Shown here: piece by piece, positions 22,849 through 32,980 of the stretch
Position numbering within the stretch: the stretch's first letter is position 1
Layout: every line of letters begins with the position of its first letter
NCBI GenBank assembly: GCA_029339195.1
Contig: CM055507.1
Location: 1-48,000 of the forward strand
Reading direction: 5' to 3'
DNA length: 48,000 nucleotides
Source: Micractinium sp. NFX-FRZ
Lineage: Eukaryota > Chlorophyta > Trebouxiophyceae > Chlorellales > Chlorellaceae
Notes under the pieces: generated by a model
Told to the model about the DNA's origin: nothing
The model's input: only the letters and a program-made list of their open reading frames with translations
Databases searched by the model: none
Position numbers and translations under genes: made by a program

Positions 22849-25053
22849 TTAACCAAATTTTCCTGATGTTGAAGCAATTAAGAATGCCGCATAAGTTAAA
22901 ACATATCCTACGGAGAAATGAGTTAAACCTACAAGACGAGCTTGAACAATAGAAAGTGCAACTGGTTTATCACGCCAACGTACAAGATTTGCAAGAGGAG
23001 TTCTTTCATGAGCCCAAGCTAATGTTTCAATTAATTCTTGCCAGTAACCGCGCCAAGAGATTAAGAACATGAAGCCTGTTGCATAAATTAAATGACCGAA
23101 TAAGAACATCCAAGCCCAAACAGATAAACTGTTCATACCAAATGGGTTATATCCATTGATTAATTGTGAAGAATTTAACCAAAGATAATCACGAAGCCAA
23201 CCCATTAAGTATGTTGAAGATTCATTGAACTGATTAACGTTACCTTGCCAAATACCAAGGTGTTTCCAGTGCCAATAAAAAGTAACCCAACCGATTGTGT
23301 TTAACATCCAGAAAACAGCAAGATAGAAAGCATCCCAAGCAGAAATATCACAAGTACCGCCGCGACCTGGACCATCACAAGGGAAACTATAACCAAAATC
23401 TTTCTTATCTGGCATCAGTTTAGAACCACGCGCATCAAGAGCACCTTTTACAAGAATTAAGGTTGTAGTATGTAAACCTAAAGCAATTGCGTGATGAACT
23501 AAGAAATCACCAGGCCCAATTGTAAGGAATAACGAATTTGAATCACTATTAATTCCTTGTAACCAACCAGGAAGCCAAAGAGCCTGACCTGCTAAACTAG
23601 GAGCACTTGTTGCAGAAGAAAGTAAGAAATCAAAACCATATGCTGTTTTACCGTGAGCTGATTGAATCCATTGCGCAAATACAGGTTCAATAAGAATTTG
23701 TTTTTCAGGAGTTCCAAATGCTTGAACAACATCATTATGGACATAAAGACCTAAAGTATGGAAACCTAAAAATAAACTTACCCAACTTAAATGAGAAATG
23801 ATAGCCTCTTTATGATCTAGAATACGAGCGAGTACATTTCCACGATTTGCTTCCGGATCATAATCACGTACAAAGAAAATTGCACCGTGAGCAAAAGCAC
23901 CACACATAATAAACCCAGCGATATATTGGTGATGTGTGTAAAGAGCTGCTTGTGTCGTAAAGTCTTGTGCTAAGAAAGCATAAGGTGGCATTGAATACAT
24001 ATGTTGCGCCACTAAAGAAGACATAGTGCCAACACTTGCAAGAGCTAACCCAAGTTGGAAATGAAGTGAATTATTTACTGTATCGTATAAACCCTTGTGA
24101 CCAGCACCTAAACGTCCTGAAGGAGGAGTTTGTGCTTCAAGGATTTCACGCATACTATGACCGATACCAAAAATTGTACGATACATATGACCAGCTAAAA
24201 TAAAAATCACTGCAATAGCTAAATGGTGGTGAGCCATATCAGTTAACCAAAGACTTTGTGTTTGTGGGTGGAAGCCGCCTAAGAAAGTTAAAATCGCAGT
24301 TCCGCCGCCTTCTGATGAATTGAAAAGATGCGATACGCTATCTGGATTTTCAGCGTAAGCTGCCCAATTCCCAGTAAAGAATGGAGTTAATCCTGCTGGA
24401 TGTGGTAAAACAGTTAAAAAATTATCCCAACCAACATGTTGTCCACGAGATTCGGGAATTGCTACGTGTACTAAATGGCCAGTCCATGCTAATGAACTTA
24501 CACCAAATAATCCAGCTAAATGGTGATTTAAACGAGATTCTGCATTTTTAAACCAAGAAAGAGCTGGTTGAAAAGCTGGCTGTAAATGTAACCAACCTGC
24601 AAAAAGAAAAACAGCTGCAAGAAGCAGTAAGAAAATTGAACCAGTATATAATTCTTGATTTGTACGCAGACCAATTGTATACCACCACTGATAAACACCA
24701 GATGTTGAGATATTTACAGGGCCAGAAGCGCCACCACGCGTAAATGCTTCAACCGCTGGTTGACCAAAATGCGGGTCCCAGATTGCATGTGCGATCGGAC
24801 GAATATGTAGAGGGTCTTGAACCCATTGTTCAAAGTTGCCTTGCCATGCAACATGGAATAAGTTTCCAGAAGTCCAAAGAAAAATAATAGCCAATTGACC
24901 GAAGTGCGAAGCAAAGATCTTTTGATACAGTCTTTCTTCAGTCATGCCATCATGACTTTCAAAATCATGAGCTGTTGCAATCCCAAACCAAATTCGACGA
25001 GTAGTTGGATCTTGTGCTAAGGCTTGGCTAAATTTTGGAAATTTCGTTGCCAT
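22849..25053 (-). CDS. psaB: Photosystem I P700 apoprotein A2
   Basis: PsaB with PsaA forms the photosystem I reaction-centre heterodimer, which binds P700, the core chlorophylls and the FX cluster. The 734-residue protein starts [20 protein letters not shown] and ends IASTSGKFG, with eleven membrane helices expected. The FX motif [12 protein letters not shown] is intact. AAGGAG lies upstream of the ATG. It is downstream of psaA on the same strand with an unusually long spacer of 561 nt full of palindromes. Codon use is of the highly expressed type. Confidence 0.99.
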   Translation of the reverse strand: MATKFPKFSQALAQDPTTRRIWFGIATAHDFESHDGMTEERLYQKIFASHFGQLAIIFLWTSGNLFHVAWQGNFEQWVQDPLHIRPIAHAIWDPHFGQPAVEAFTRGGASGPVNISTSGVYQWWYTIGLRTNQELYTGSIFLLLLAAVFLFAGWLHLQPAFQPALSWFKNAESRLNHHLAGLFGVSSLAWTGHLVHVAIPESRGQHVGWDNFLTVLPHPAGLTPFFTGNWAAYAENPDSVSHLFNSSEGGGTAILTFLGGFHPQTQSLWLTDMAHHHLAIAVIFILAGHMYRTIFGIGHSMREILEAQTPPSGRLGAGHKGLYDTVNNSLHFQLGLALASVGTMSSLVAQHMYSMPPYAFLAQDFTTQAALYTHHQYIAGFIMCGAFAHGAIFFVRDYDPEANRGNVLARILDHKEAIISHLSWVSLFLGFHTLGLYVHNDVVQAFGTPEKQILIEPVFAQWIQSAHGKTAYGFDFLLSSATSAPSLAGQALWLPGWLQGINSDSNSLFLTIGPGDFLVHHAIALGLHTTTLILVKGALDARGSKLMPDKKDFGYSFPCDGPGRGGTCDISAWDAFYLAVFWMLNTIGWVTFYWHWKHLGIWQGNVNQFNESSTYLMGWLRDYLWLNSSQLINGYNPFGMNSLSVWAWMFLFGHLIYATGFMFLISWRGYWQELIETLAWAHERTPLANLVRWRDKPVALSIVQARLVGLTHFSVGYVLTYAAFLIASTSGKFG

Positions 25054-25614
25054 TTTGAATTCTCCTTAACGATAGTAAGTGTTTCACACTCTGTGACATA
25101 AGAACCAAAAAGAGTCTTTTTGGTATATCCCTCAAGTTGTTTCTTTGCCGTTCCCAGAACCCGTACCAAAAACTTGGTTTTTGGTTCCAAGAGTTTTGTT
25201 TGGCACAGCATTCCCTACATATTAGGAGAAAGGACTGGAAAAAACGCCGGTAGAGGGACTATCACGAAACAAACCAAAAAAATTTTTGGTTTAATAAAAA
25301 ACAGTATATTTTCTCAAGAAAGCAAAACTGATTACAAAAACAAGATTTTTGTTGTCCTTTTTACCAAAATGAAAGAAGATTTGTCCAATCCCAAAAACAG
25401 AGTTTTTGGGTCAAATGGGCCAAAAAGATTATTTTTTGTATTAGTTTCATAGATTTTTACTGAAACTGATACGTTCCTAAACTTTTCCCCAAATTTTTAC
25501 AAAAAACGGAGTTTTTGATTCCAGATGGTTCTTTTTCCCAAAATGAGAGGTTTTGGGAAAAGAAAAAGAATGGGTGTAGGTTAGAAAACTTTTTGACCAA
25601 TTGTTCTTCTTTAT
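25054..25614. other. psaA-psaB intergenic region with dense palindromes
   Basis: No gene is recognised; a 110-codon plus-strand frame (25120-25452) consists largely of repeats. Palindromes of the CCAAAAAC / GTTTTTGG family occur at 25165-25185 and 25390-25410, with degenerate ones near 25350 and 25500. Confidence 0.6.
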
Positions 25615-27870
25615 TTAACCTACGGCTAAAATACGAGCTAAGAAGAATGACCATGTAGTAGCGATACCACCTAATAAATAATGAGCAACCCCTACAGCAC
25701 GACCTTGAGTAATGCTTAACGCACGTGGTTGAATTGCAGGTGCTACTTTTAGTTTATTATGCGCCCATACAATTGATTCAATCAATTCTTGCCAATAACC
25801 ACGACCACTAAATAAGAACATTAAACTGAAAGCCCAAACAAAGTGAGCACCTAAGAAAATTAAACCATACGCTGATAATGCTGAACCGTATGATTGAATA
25901 ACTTGTGAAGATTGTGCCCATAAAAAATCACGTAACCAGCCGTTAATTGTATTTGCACTTTGTGCAAAATTACCACCAGTAATGTGAGAAACACCGTTTG
26001 CGCTTACTGTTCCCCAAACATCTGATTGCATTTTCCAACTGAAGTGGAAAATTACAATTGAAATTGAGTTATACATCCAGAATAGGCCTAAGAACACATG
26101 GTCCCACGCAGAAACTTGACAAGTACCACCACGACCAGGTCCATCACAAGGGAATCGGAAACCTAAATTCGCTTTATCAGGAATTAGACGAGAACTACGA
26201 GCATATAACACACCTTTTAATAAAATTAAAACAGTTACGTGAATTGTAAAGGCATGAATATGGTGTACGAGAAAATCTGCTGTTCCTAAAGAAATTGGCA
26301 TCATTGCCACTTTTCCACCAACAGCCACAACATCTCCACCCCAGCTTGGACTTGTACTTGCTAGAGCATTTGGTGCTGTAAAGCCTGGAGCTAAGAAATG
26401 TGTATTTTGAACCCACTGCGCAAAAACAGGTTGTAACTGAATTGCAGTATCTGAGAACATATCTTGAGGACGACCAAGAGCACTCATTGTATCATTATGA
26501 ATATATAATCCAAAGCTATGGAAGCCTAAGAAAATACAAACCCAATTTAAATGAGAAATCATAGCATCACGATGACGAAGAACACGATCTAAAAGGTTAT
26601 TATAATTATTTGTTGGATCATAATCGCGAACCATAAAAATCCCTGCGTGAGCACCTGCCCCAACAATACAAAAACCACCAATCCACATATGGTGAGTGAA
26701 TAGTGAAAGTTGTGTACCGTAATCAGTAGCTAAATACGGATAAGGAGGCATAGCATACATATGATGAGATACAATAATTGATAATGAACCAAAAAGAGCT
26801 AAGTTAATCGCTAATTGAGCATGCCAAGAAGTTGTTAAAATTTCATAAAGTCCTTTATGACCTTCACCAGTGAACGGACCTTTATGTGCTTCAAGAATTT
26901 CTTTTAAGCTATGACCAATACCCCAATTTGTTCGATATTGGTGACCTGCAACTAAAAATAAAACTGCAATTGCTAAGTGGTGGTGAACAGTATCAGTTAA
27001 CCATAAGCCGCCTGTTACAGGATTAAGACCACCCTGGAAAGTTAAAAAATCACTATATTGAGCCCAATCAAGTGTAAAAAATGGCGCTAATCCTTTTGAA
27101 AAACTTGGATAAAGTTGCGCCATAAGTTCCGGATTTAGCGTAAATTCATGAGGAAGAGGAATTTCTTTTGGATCAACACCTGCATCAAGAAGCTTATTGA
27201 TTGGTAAAGATACGTGAATTTGATGCCCTGCCCAAGCTAAACTGCCTAAACCTAAAAGGCCAGCTAAATGGTGGTTAAGCATCGATTCGACGTTTTGGAA
27301 CCATTCTAATTTCGGTGCAGCTTTATGATAATGGAACCAACCAGCAAAAAACATTGCGGCAGCCATAATTAGAGCACCAATTGCAGTAGTGTACAGTTGT
27401 AATTCACTTGTAATCCCTGCGGCACGCCAAAGTTGGAAGAAACCAGATGTGATTTGAAGGCCTTGGAAGCCACCACCTACGTCTGCATTTAAAATTTCTT
27501 GACCTACGATTGGCCATACAACTTGAGCACTTGGTTTAATGTGTGTTGGATCTGTTAACCACGCTTCATAGTTTGAAAAACGTGCACCGTGGAAATACAT
27601 TCCACTTAACCAAATAAAGATAATACCGAGCTGACCAAAGTGTGCGCTAAAAACTTTTCTTGAAATTTCTTCAAGATCGCTTGTTTGCGTATCAAAATCG
27701 TGTGCGTCAGCATGTAAATTCCAAATCCACGTTGTTGTAGTTGGACCTTTTGAAAGAGTTCGTGAAAAATGACCTGGTTTAGCCCATTTTTCAAAATTTG
27801 TAGCTACCGGATTACGATCAACTACAATTTTGACTTTTTTCGCTTCACGTTCTGGAGGACTGATTGTCAT
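25615..27870 (-). CDS. psaA: Photosystem I P700 apoprotein A1
   Basis: This is the partner of PsaB in the photosystem I core. It is 751 residues, starting [20 protein letters not shown] and ending [11 protein letters not shown]. The FX cluster motif [12 protein letters not shown] is present, as is the conserved WAHNKLK region. It is encoded by a single uninterrupted exon, unlike the trans-spliced psaA of Chlamydomonas. AAGGAGAA lies about 10 nt before the ATG. It is followed by psaB. Confidence 0.99.
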   Translation of the reverse strand: MTISPPEREAKKVKIVVDRNPVATNFEKWAKPGHFSRTLSKGPTTTTWIWNLHADAHDFDTQTSDLEEISRKVFSAHFGQLGIIFIWLSGMYFHGARFSNYEAWLTDPTHIKPSAQVVWPIVGQEILNADVGGGFQGLQITSGFFQLWRAAGITSELQLYTTAIGALIMAAAMFFAGWFHYHKAAPKLEWFQNVESMLNHHLAGLLGLGSLAWAGHQIHVSLPINKLLDAGVDPKEIPLPHEFTLNPELMAQLYPSFSKGLAPFFTLDWAQYSDFLTFQGGLNPVTGGLWLTDTVHHHLAIAVLFLVAGHQYRTNWGIGHSLKEILEAHKGPFTGEGHKGLYEILTTSWHAQLAINLALFGSLSIIVSHHMYAMPPYPYLATDYGTQLSLFTHHMWIGGFCIVGAGAHAGIFMVRDYDPTNNYNNLLDRVLRHRDAMISHLNWVCIFLGFHSFGLYIHNDTMSALGRPQDMFSDTAIQLQPVFAQWVQNTHFLAPGFTAPNALASTSPSWGGDVVAVGGKVAMMPISLGTADFLVHHIHAFTIHVTVLILLKGVLYARSSRLIPDKANLGFRFPCDGPGRGGTCQVSAWDHVFLGLFWMYNSISIVIFHFSWKMQSDVWGTVSANGVSHITGGNFAQSANTINGWLRDFLWAQSSQVIQSYGSALSAYGLIFLGAHFVWAFSLMFLFSGRGYWQELIESIVWAHNKLKVAPAIQPRALSITQGRAVGVAHYLLGGIATTWSFFLARILAVG

Positions 27871-28626
27871 GGCGAAAAATTCTCCTTATCTGAATTAACG
27901 AAACCACACTTTATTAAAGACGTCAAAAGACCCAAATTATTGACAACAGAAAAGTTGTTGCCTTTCTCAAATTCTGAAATAATTTGGGTCTTTTAAGTTC
28001 TAAAAAAAGGGTGATGAAATAATTTTTGATTTTGTTACAAAAATTTACATGATCAACAGACGTTCCCAAAACAGAATATTTTGGGATCGAACCATACCAA
28101 ATTTGAAAAATTTGTTTTTGGGGATATTCAAATTTTTTTTCTTTGGTTCTGGTCCTTAAATTTGGTAAAAAACCTTTGTTTTTTTACCAAATTTAAGGAA
28201 GAGAAATTCAGGTTCACCTGTTTTGTCCATTGAGTGTATTGAAAAAAAAATATCAACTTGAGAGTTTCTTTCTAGAATTCCATAGAGTTAAGGCGCATAA
28301 AGGGTTACTTACTATTGAAAAAGTTTTTTAACAAAGAATTTTTGTGCAAGCATAACAAAGAATTTTTTGAAAATGTCCTTTTTGTTTTGACAATTCTGTA
28401 TTTTGTTCCTTTTCCTGTGAAACTTTTTTCAATTTTTCAAAAAGTATAGCCCAAAAAATGAAATTAACCCCTAATTTGGTCCCAAAAACTATGTTTTTGG
28501 GAAAGACTTTGGGGAAGGGGATAAAACGATGTTTTTGTAAAAGGGTTTAGGGCCAGCAAATATTTTAAAATTTGGAAGAAGGATTTAGAAGAATTCTAAC
28601 TAAAATAATTAAGCGTCCATTTTGAG
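27871..28626. other. chlB-psaA spacer with hairpins
   Basis: A 756-nt stretch without a recognisable gene. It contains a 19-bp perfect hairpin at 28154-28198, palindromes near 28063 and at 28480-28502, and T-rich stretches. The psaA promoter is expected near its left end but was not identified. Confidence 0.55.
28154..28198. repeat. 19-bp perfect hairpin
   Basis: CCTTAAATTTGGTAAAAAA pairs exactly with 28180-28198 across a 7-nt loop. It lies in the chlB-psaA spacer, about 430 nt beyond the chlB stop and 280 nt before psaA. Confidence 0.75.
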
Positions 28627-30159
28627 TTATGCACCAACTGCTTCTTTTGCCGCAAACATAATTTCAAGTGTAATCTCATTTACATTTTGTTCACGCGCAA
28701 ATTTTTCAGTATTTCGTTTAATTTTACCACGAACAAAACCAGGAATTCTCTGTAATTCAGCTAACGCTTCGGGATTCCAAACTAAATCGGAATCTGTTGA
28801 TAAAGATTTTGTAATAACTTCTTTAGTATCATGACCACCAAAAATTTCAAGCAGATGATCTTCCATTCCTAAAGTAAATGAATTATAAACAAGATCCGAA
28901 ATTTGATTAGTTCCTTCATAACCTAAAAAAGGACGAAAACCTAAAGGAAAATTTTGAATATGAACTGGTGCTGAAATCACGCCACACGGGATATCTAGAC
29001 GTTTTCCAATATGTCGTTCCATCTGTGTTCCGAAAATTGCAGCAGGTTCAATACGAGCAATCATATCCGCAACTTGAGTGTGGTCATCGGTAATTAAGAC
29101 TTCATCACAAAACCCATCGACCTGTTCTCTAAACCAATCTGCATCATGTTTACAATAGGTTCCACTACATGAAACACGAATTCCCATTTCACGAGCTAAA
29201 ATTTTAGTCATACTAGCGGCATGAGTAGCATCCCCAAAAACAACAGCTTTTTTTCCTGTTAAATTTTGACAATCAATTGATCGAGAAAACCAAGCTGCTT
29301 GTGAAATAAAACGGGTTTGATTATCAATATAAGACTCAAAATCAAAATCATAGGAGATATTGAAATCTTTAATTACATTTACAATTTCGCGAATACAATT
29401 TTCAGTTTCTAATAAACCCATTGGTGTAATTGCAACATAAGGCATATCAAATTCACTTTGCAAATAATTTGCAGCCATTAGTCCAACTTCACGATAGGGA
29501 ATTAAATTAAACCAAGCATTTGGTAAATTTTTAATATTTGTTACCGAACCGCCTTCTGGAAGAATTTCATTAATTTCGATCCCTAAATCTGTTAATAATC
29601 TCTTTAATTCACGGCAATCATGTTGGTTATGAAATCCAAGAGTAAAAATACCAATAATATTCGCAGAAGGTTTTTCTGTTTTTTTAATAATTAATTCATT
29701 TTTAGCTTTTGCTTTTTCTAAATAAAATCGAATAATTTGTTCTAGTGTTCGGTCTGCTGCTTGTAATTCGTTGACACGGTAATGATTGACATCAGCTAAA
29801 ATAACATCTGATTTCGAATCTAAACTTGCTCGATTAACAAAATTCTGCAAATCTTCCTGTAAAATACTTGAAGTACAAGTTGGAGTTAGAATAATTAAAT
29901 CTGGATTCTCTTCTTTATCTTTTCTTGTGATATTATCAACAACTTTTTCTTGTGATCCTCTTGCCAAAACATGACGATCAACAATACTTGCTGTTACTGG
30001 AGTAAAATCTCGTTCCCGTTCTAACATAGATCGCATTACATTAAAATAATCATCTCCTAAAGGAGCATGCATAATTGCGTGAACGTTTTTAAAAGAACTT
30101 GCAACTCTTAACGTTCCGATATGTGCTGGACCAGCATACATCCAATAAGCTAATTTCAT
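28627..30159 (-). CDS. chlB: Dark-operative protochlorophyllide reductase subunit B
   Basis: ChlB pairs with ChlN to form the catalytic component of light-independent protochlorophyllide reductase. The ORF is 510 residues, a usual length, starting [20 protein letters not shown]. Asp36 in HAPLGDDYF is the residue that ligates the NB [4Fe-4S] cluster in the family. The C terminus contains the DUF-type helical domain [20 protein letters not shown] and ends [16 protein letters not shown] precedes the ATG. Unlike chlL it has no intron. Confidence 0.98.
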   Translation of the reverse strand: MKLAYWMYAGPAHIGTLRVASSFKNVHAIMHAPLGDDYFNVMRSMLERERDFTPVTASIVDRHVLARGSQEKVVDNITRKDKEENPDLIILTPTCTSSILQEDLQNFVNRASLDSKSDVILADVNHYRVNELQAADRTLEQIIRFYLEKAKAKNELIIKKTEKPSANIIGIFTLGFHNQHDCRELKRLLTDLGIEINEILPEGGSVTNIKNLPNAWFNLIPYREVGLMAANYLQSEFDMPYVAITPMGLLETENCIREIVNVIKDFNISYDFDFESYIDNQTRFISQAAWFSRSIDCQNLTGKKAVVFGDATHAASMTKILAREMGIRVSCSGTYCKHDADWFREQVDGFCDEVLITDDHTQVADMIARIEPAAIFGTQMERHIGKRLDIPCGVISAPVHIQNFPLGFRPFLGYEGTNQISDLVYNSFTLGMEDHLLEIFGGHDTKEVITKSLSTDSDLVWNPEALAELQRIPGFVRGKIKRNTEKFAREQNVNEITLEIMFAAKEAVGA

Positions 30160-31222
30160 AGTAAATTACCTCCAATTTTAATTTTTTGATCTAAGGTTTG
30201 ACTTAAGAATCAATAGGTTTTACAAAAAAATTTTTTCAGGAACTCAGCCTAATATTTTTTCCCTTAAAAGCGAGATTAGGCTTGAATTTTTAAAATTCTG
30301 TTTTTATAAAGTTCGATATATTTAGTTTACCTTTATTGAAAATAACTATAAATACGGTATTTTATAATAAAGTTTTAAATTTTTTTAATAAGGCCGTTGT
30401 AAAAGGTTAAAAAAGTTAAGACTAACTTGCTGGCCTCAATTTTCAAAAATTTGAGGAAGAAAGGCTCTGTTTTAAAAAAACAAAATTTTTTTAATTTTAT
30501 GAAACATAAAATTTTCGGGAACAGTTCAACTTCATGCGTTCTACCTAAATTTTGAATTTGTCAATAAAGCTTCAGTAAATATCCTGTTTACAATTTTTAG
30601 AAACATCAATATCCCTCAAATGAATTCATTTGGGGCCAGAAAAGAAACTATTTAAAAAACTAGCCAAAACGCTGTTTTGTTAGCATAATAGAACTAAGAA
30701 GAAACACGTCAAAAATGGTATCGAAAATACCAAATAACAAAAAGAGCCTTTCCCCTGCCCCAATTTTGTTAGAACTTGAATGACCTGAAGTTAAAAAAAC
30801 AATGTCATTCCCTTCCTAAAATTGTCAAAATTTCAGGCTAGCAAAGGTTTGGGCAAGGAACAGGGCCAAAACTTAAAAAAACTTTACACCGAGTTACAAA
30901 ACGAAAGTTTGTTTATATCAAAAGCGAACTTGGCCCAAATTTAATTAAATTAAATTTGTAAAAAGGCTGATTCTAAACATAATTTCGATATTAGCTTTTT
31001 TGGTTACACCAAAAGACAAGTTGAACCAACTTTTTGCACTTTGGTGCTACTAAAATCGTATATTTTGGTTCCGATTCGTAGATGTCCCAAATACAAAAAT
31101 GGGCCCAAATTTTTTTAATTTGGGAAAGTACCTCATTTAAGATTTTTGGTTCGGAAACCTGACGACAAAGTTTTTGTCACTCGCTCTTTTTGTGAATTGA
31201 TAAACTATTTTGGAGGATTCCC
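30160..31222. other. 1.06-kb chlB / psbK divergent spacer
   Basis: The longest gene-free stretch in the window. No tRNA, small photosystem gene or known RNA was recognised on either strand. It carries many short palindromes (for example CCCAAATT..AATTTGGG around 31107-31127) and T-runs. It must include the promoters for chlB and psbK. Confidence 0.5.
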
Positions 31223-31351
31223 GTGTTATTATTAGCAAAATTACCGGAAGCCTACGCTCCGTTTGATCCGATTGTAGATGTATTACCGGTTATCCCAGTA
31301 CTTTTCTTGTTATTAGCTCTTGTGTGGCAAGCATCTGTAAGTTTCCGTTAA
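31223..31351 (+). CDS. psbK: Photosystem II protein K
   Basis: A 42-residue precursor, start [20 protein letters not shown]. Mature PsbK begins at the K of KLPEAYAPF. It has one membrane span and belongs to the photosystem II core near CP43. The start is GTG at 31223. An in-frame TGA at 31193 and no ATG between them leave GTG as the best start, with TGGAGGA 7 nt upstream as a strong ribosome binding site. It is followed by psb30 and psaM. Confidence 0.93.
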
Positions 31352-31506
31352 AATTCTCAAGACAACCTCTACCAAAAACTAAGTTTTTGGTTCGATTAAC
31401 ACTATACTCAAAAAAATGTTTTTAGATTGTCCCTAATTGGGGGATTTGGGAGTATAGTCACTTTCAAAAAAAACTCAATAAAAAACTGCGACACGAAAAA
31501 AAAACC

Positions 31507-31608
31507 ATGAATCTAGAAATTGTTTTACAATTAACCGCTTTACTCTTTATTGTTGCGGCTGGACCGCTTGTGATTGTATTACTTTCCAGTCGTGGAGGAA
31601 ACCTCTAA
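31507..31608 (+). CDS. psb30: Photosystem II protein Psb30 (Ycf12)
   Basis: A 33-residue single-span protein, MNLEIVLQLTALLFIVAAGP and ending SSRGGNL. This is the standard Psb30/Ycf12 sequence, a small peripheral subunit of photosystem II. It lies 155 nt after psbK. Confidence 0.96.
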   Translation: MNLEIVLQLTALLFIVAAGPLVIVLLSSRGGNL

Positions 31609-31751
31609 TTTCAGCAATTGACACTTCCTGTACCTTCCCCGAATTTTACAAATTTGGGGCCATCTTTAATAGAAACTCAAAATTGACTTTTTAATTAAGG
31701 TTTCATTTCTATTTTTGGTACAGGTAAAATCACCAACTCTTCACAATTTTT

Positions 31752-31847
31752 ATGCCTATCGCTGATTATCAAGTCTTTATTGCATTATTTTTAGCATTGG
31801 CTACTGGTATCTTTGCTGTACGCCTTGGAGTAGCACTTTATAAGTAA
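31752..31847 (+). CDS. psaM: Photosystem I subunit M
   Basis: A 31-residue single-span protein, [20 protein letters not shown] ending RLGVALYK. This matches PsaM, a small hydrophobic subunit at the trimerisation side of photosystem I, plastid-encoded in several green algae. It lies 143 nt after psb30. Confidence 0.95.
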   Translation: MPIADYQVFIALFLALATGIFAVRLGVALYK

Positions 31848-31967
31848 CAAATCATAAAGTCATTTCGGCATGAATTCTAATTGATTCCGAAATGACTAAA
31901 AAGATAATGCGTCTTGACAGCAAACTACTTTTTATGTCAAACTAAACTGTAATAAAAATTATATTTA

Positions 31968-32039
31968 TAGGGTGTCGCCAAGTGGTAAGGCTGCGGGTTT
32001 TGGTCCCGCCATTCGGAGGTTCGAATCCTTCCACCCTAG
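31968..32039 (+). tRNA. trnQ-UUG: tRNA-Gln (UUG)
   Basis: 72 nt. Acceptor TAGGGTG/CACCCTA with discriminator G, anticodon loop TTTTGGT, T arm GGAGGTTCGAATCCTTC. A TTGACA at 31914-31919 upstream may be a -35 box. Confidence 0.97.
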
Positions 32040-32149
32040 AATAAAAATTCTCACTAGTCATTATCTAAAAAAAAAATCATTAACTCTCTTCCATTCCCAA
32101 ATTTAGAAAATTTGGGGCCAACGACGTTTTTGGGTCCGATTCTTTTTTA

Positions 32150-32362
32150 TTAAACTAATTTAAGGTTTAAACTAATTAGTAAAATTAAAAATAAAAAAAT
32201 TAAAAACCAAGTTAGCCTAATTAGAAAATCTTTGGCTTTACTATAATTTGTAAAGAAACCGGTTTCTAAAATTTTGCGTAAAACAATGTTTTCAGTTGGA
32301 GTTTGTGGAACAATTACAATAATAATACTAAAAGCAATAATAAGTTCAATAAAATGTAACAT
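32150..32362 (-). CDS. ycf47: Ycf47 (SecG-like membrane protein)
   Basis: 70 residues with two membrane segments (about 3-20 and 48-68) and the central segment VPQTPTENIVLRKILETGFF. This pattern, between two hydrophobic helices, is what is called Ycf47 in green algal plastids, a probable SecG homologue of the Sec translocon. It is on the opposite strand to its neighbours trnQ and trnF. The call rests on recalled family appearance and position and was not tested by a search. Confidence 0.68.
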   Translation of the reverse strand: MLHFIELIIAFSIIIVIVPQTPTENIVLRKILETGFFTNYSKAKDFLIRLTWFLIFLFLILLISLNLKLV

Positions 32363-32469
32363 AAATATAGAACAGACAAAATTTTCTCGAATATTTTTTA
32401 TCTATTGAACCAATAGCTTATCAGTCTCTAAATAGTTTTGGTAAACTTAAGGTAAGATAAAAAAAACCT

Positions 32470-32474
32470 GCCGG

Positions 32475-32511
<37 letters not shown>

Positions 32512-32542
32512 CGTGTCACCAGTTCAAGTCTGGTTCCTGGCA
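32470..32542 (+). tRNA. trnF-GAA: tRNA-Phe (GAA)
   Basis: 73 nt. GCCGGGA/TCCTGGC acceptor with A73, D arm AGCTCAGTTGGTAGAGC, anticodon loop CTGAAAA, T arm CCAGTTCAAGTCTGG. Confidence 0.97.
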
Positions 32543-32980
32543 AATTAAGGAAACCCTTTGGGTAATCCCCTATTACAAAGTGAGTCCAAGACTCCTGGTC
32601 CCAAAAACGAAGTTTTTGGGATTAAACGAAATATTTTTAATAAAAATCACAAGACATCCGTAACTGAAATTTGATTATCAATTGTGATACAATTGATACC
32701 GATTCTAGTTTTAAAGTTGGCCACAAATTTCGTAAAAGGGTTCCTGTAAATTTTGTGATTAGAATCTGAAACCTTTGAATATCTTTTTTTAAATCCCACT
32801 TTTTTTGGGGAAAAAATAAAATTCAAAAGAGTTTTGTTAAATTGTATCATGAAGAAGTTTATTTTTTTTTAGTTGAACTACAAGCTCAATGTATCAAAAA
32901 CTGCTCTTTGGAGGCCTGTTCTAACTAGAATTTTCTAAATAAGACAAATTAGTCAAATTATTCTATTATTAAACCAAACC
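32543..32980. other. trnF-tilS spacer
   Basis: No gene is supported. A 21-nt palindrome at 32600-32620 is identical to the one inside tilS (33740-33760). A 67-codon minus-strand frame (32647-32850) has no recognisable features. Confidence 0.55.
32600..32620. repeat. 21-nt palindrome, intergenic copy
   Basis: CCCAAAAAC-GAA-GTTTTTGGG. The same 21 bases occur inside tilS at 33740-33760. Confidence 0.85.

Noticed and set aside
25120..25452. 110-codon plus-strand ORF between psaA and psaB
   Set aside because: Made mostly of the dispersed palindromes and antisense to the psaA-psaB transcript.
32647..32850. 67-codon minus-strand ORF between trnF and tilS
   Set aside because: No recognisable motif, no ribosome binding site.
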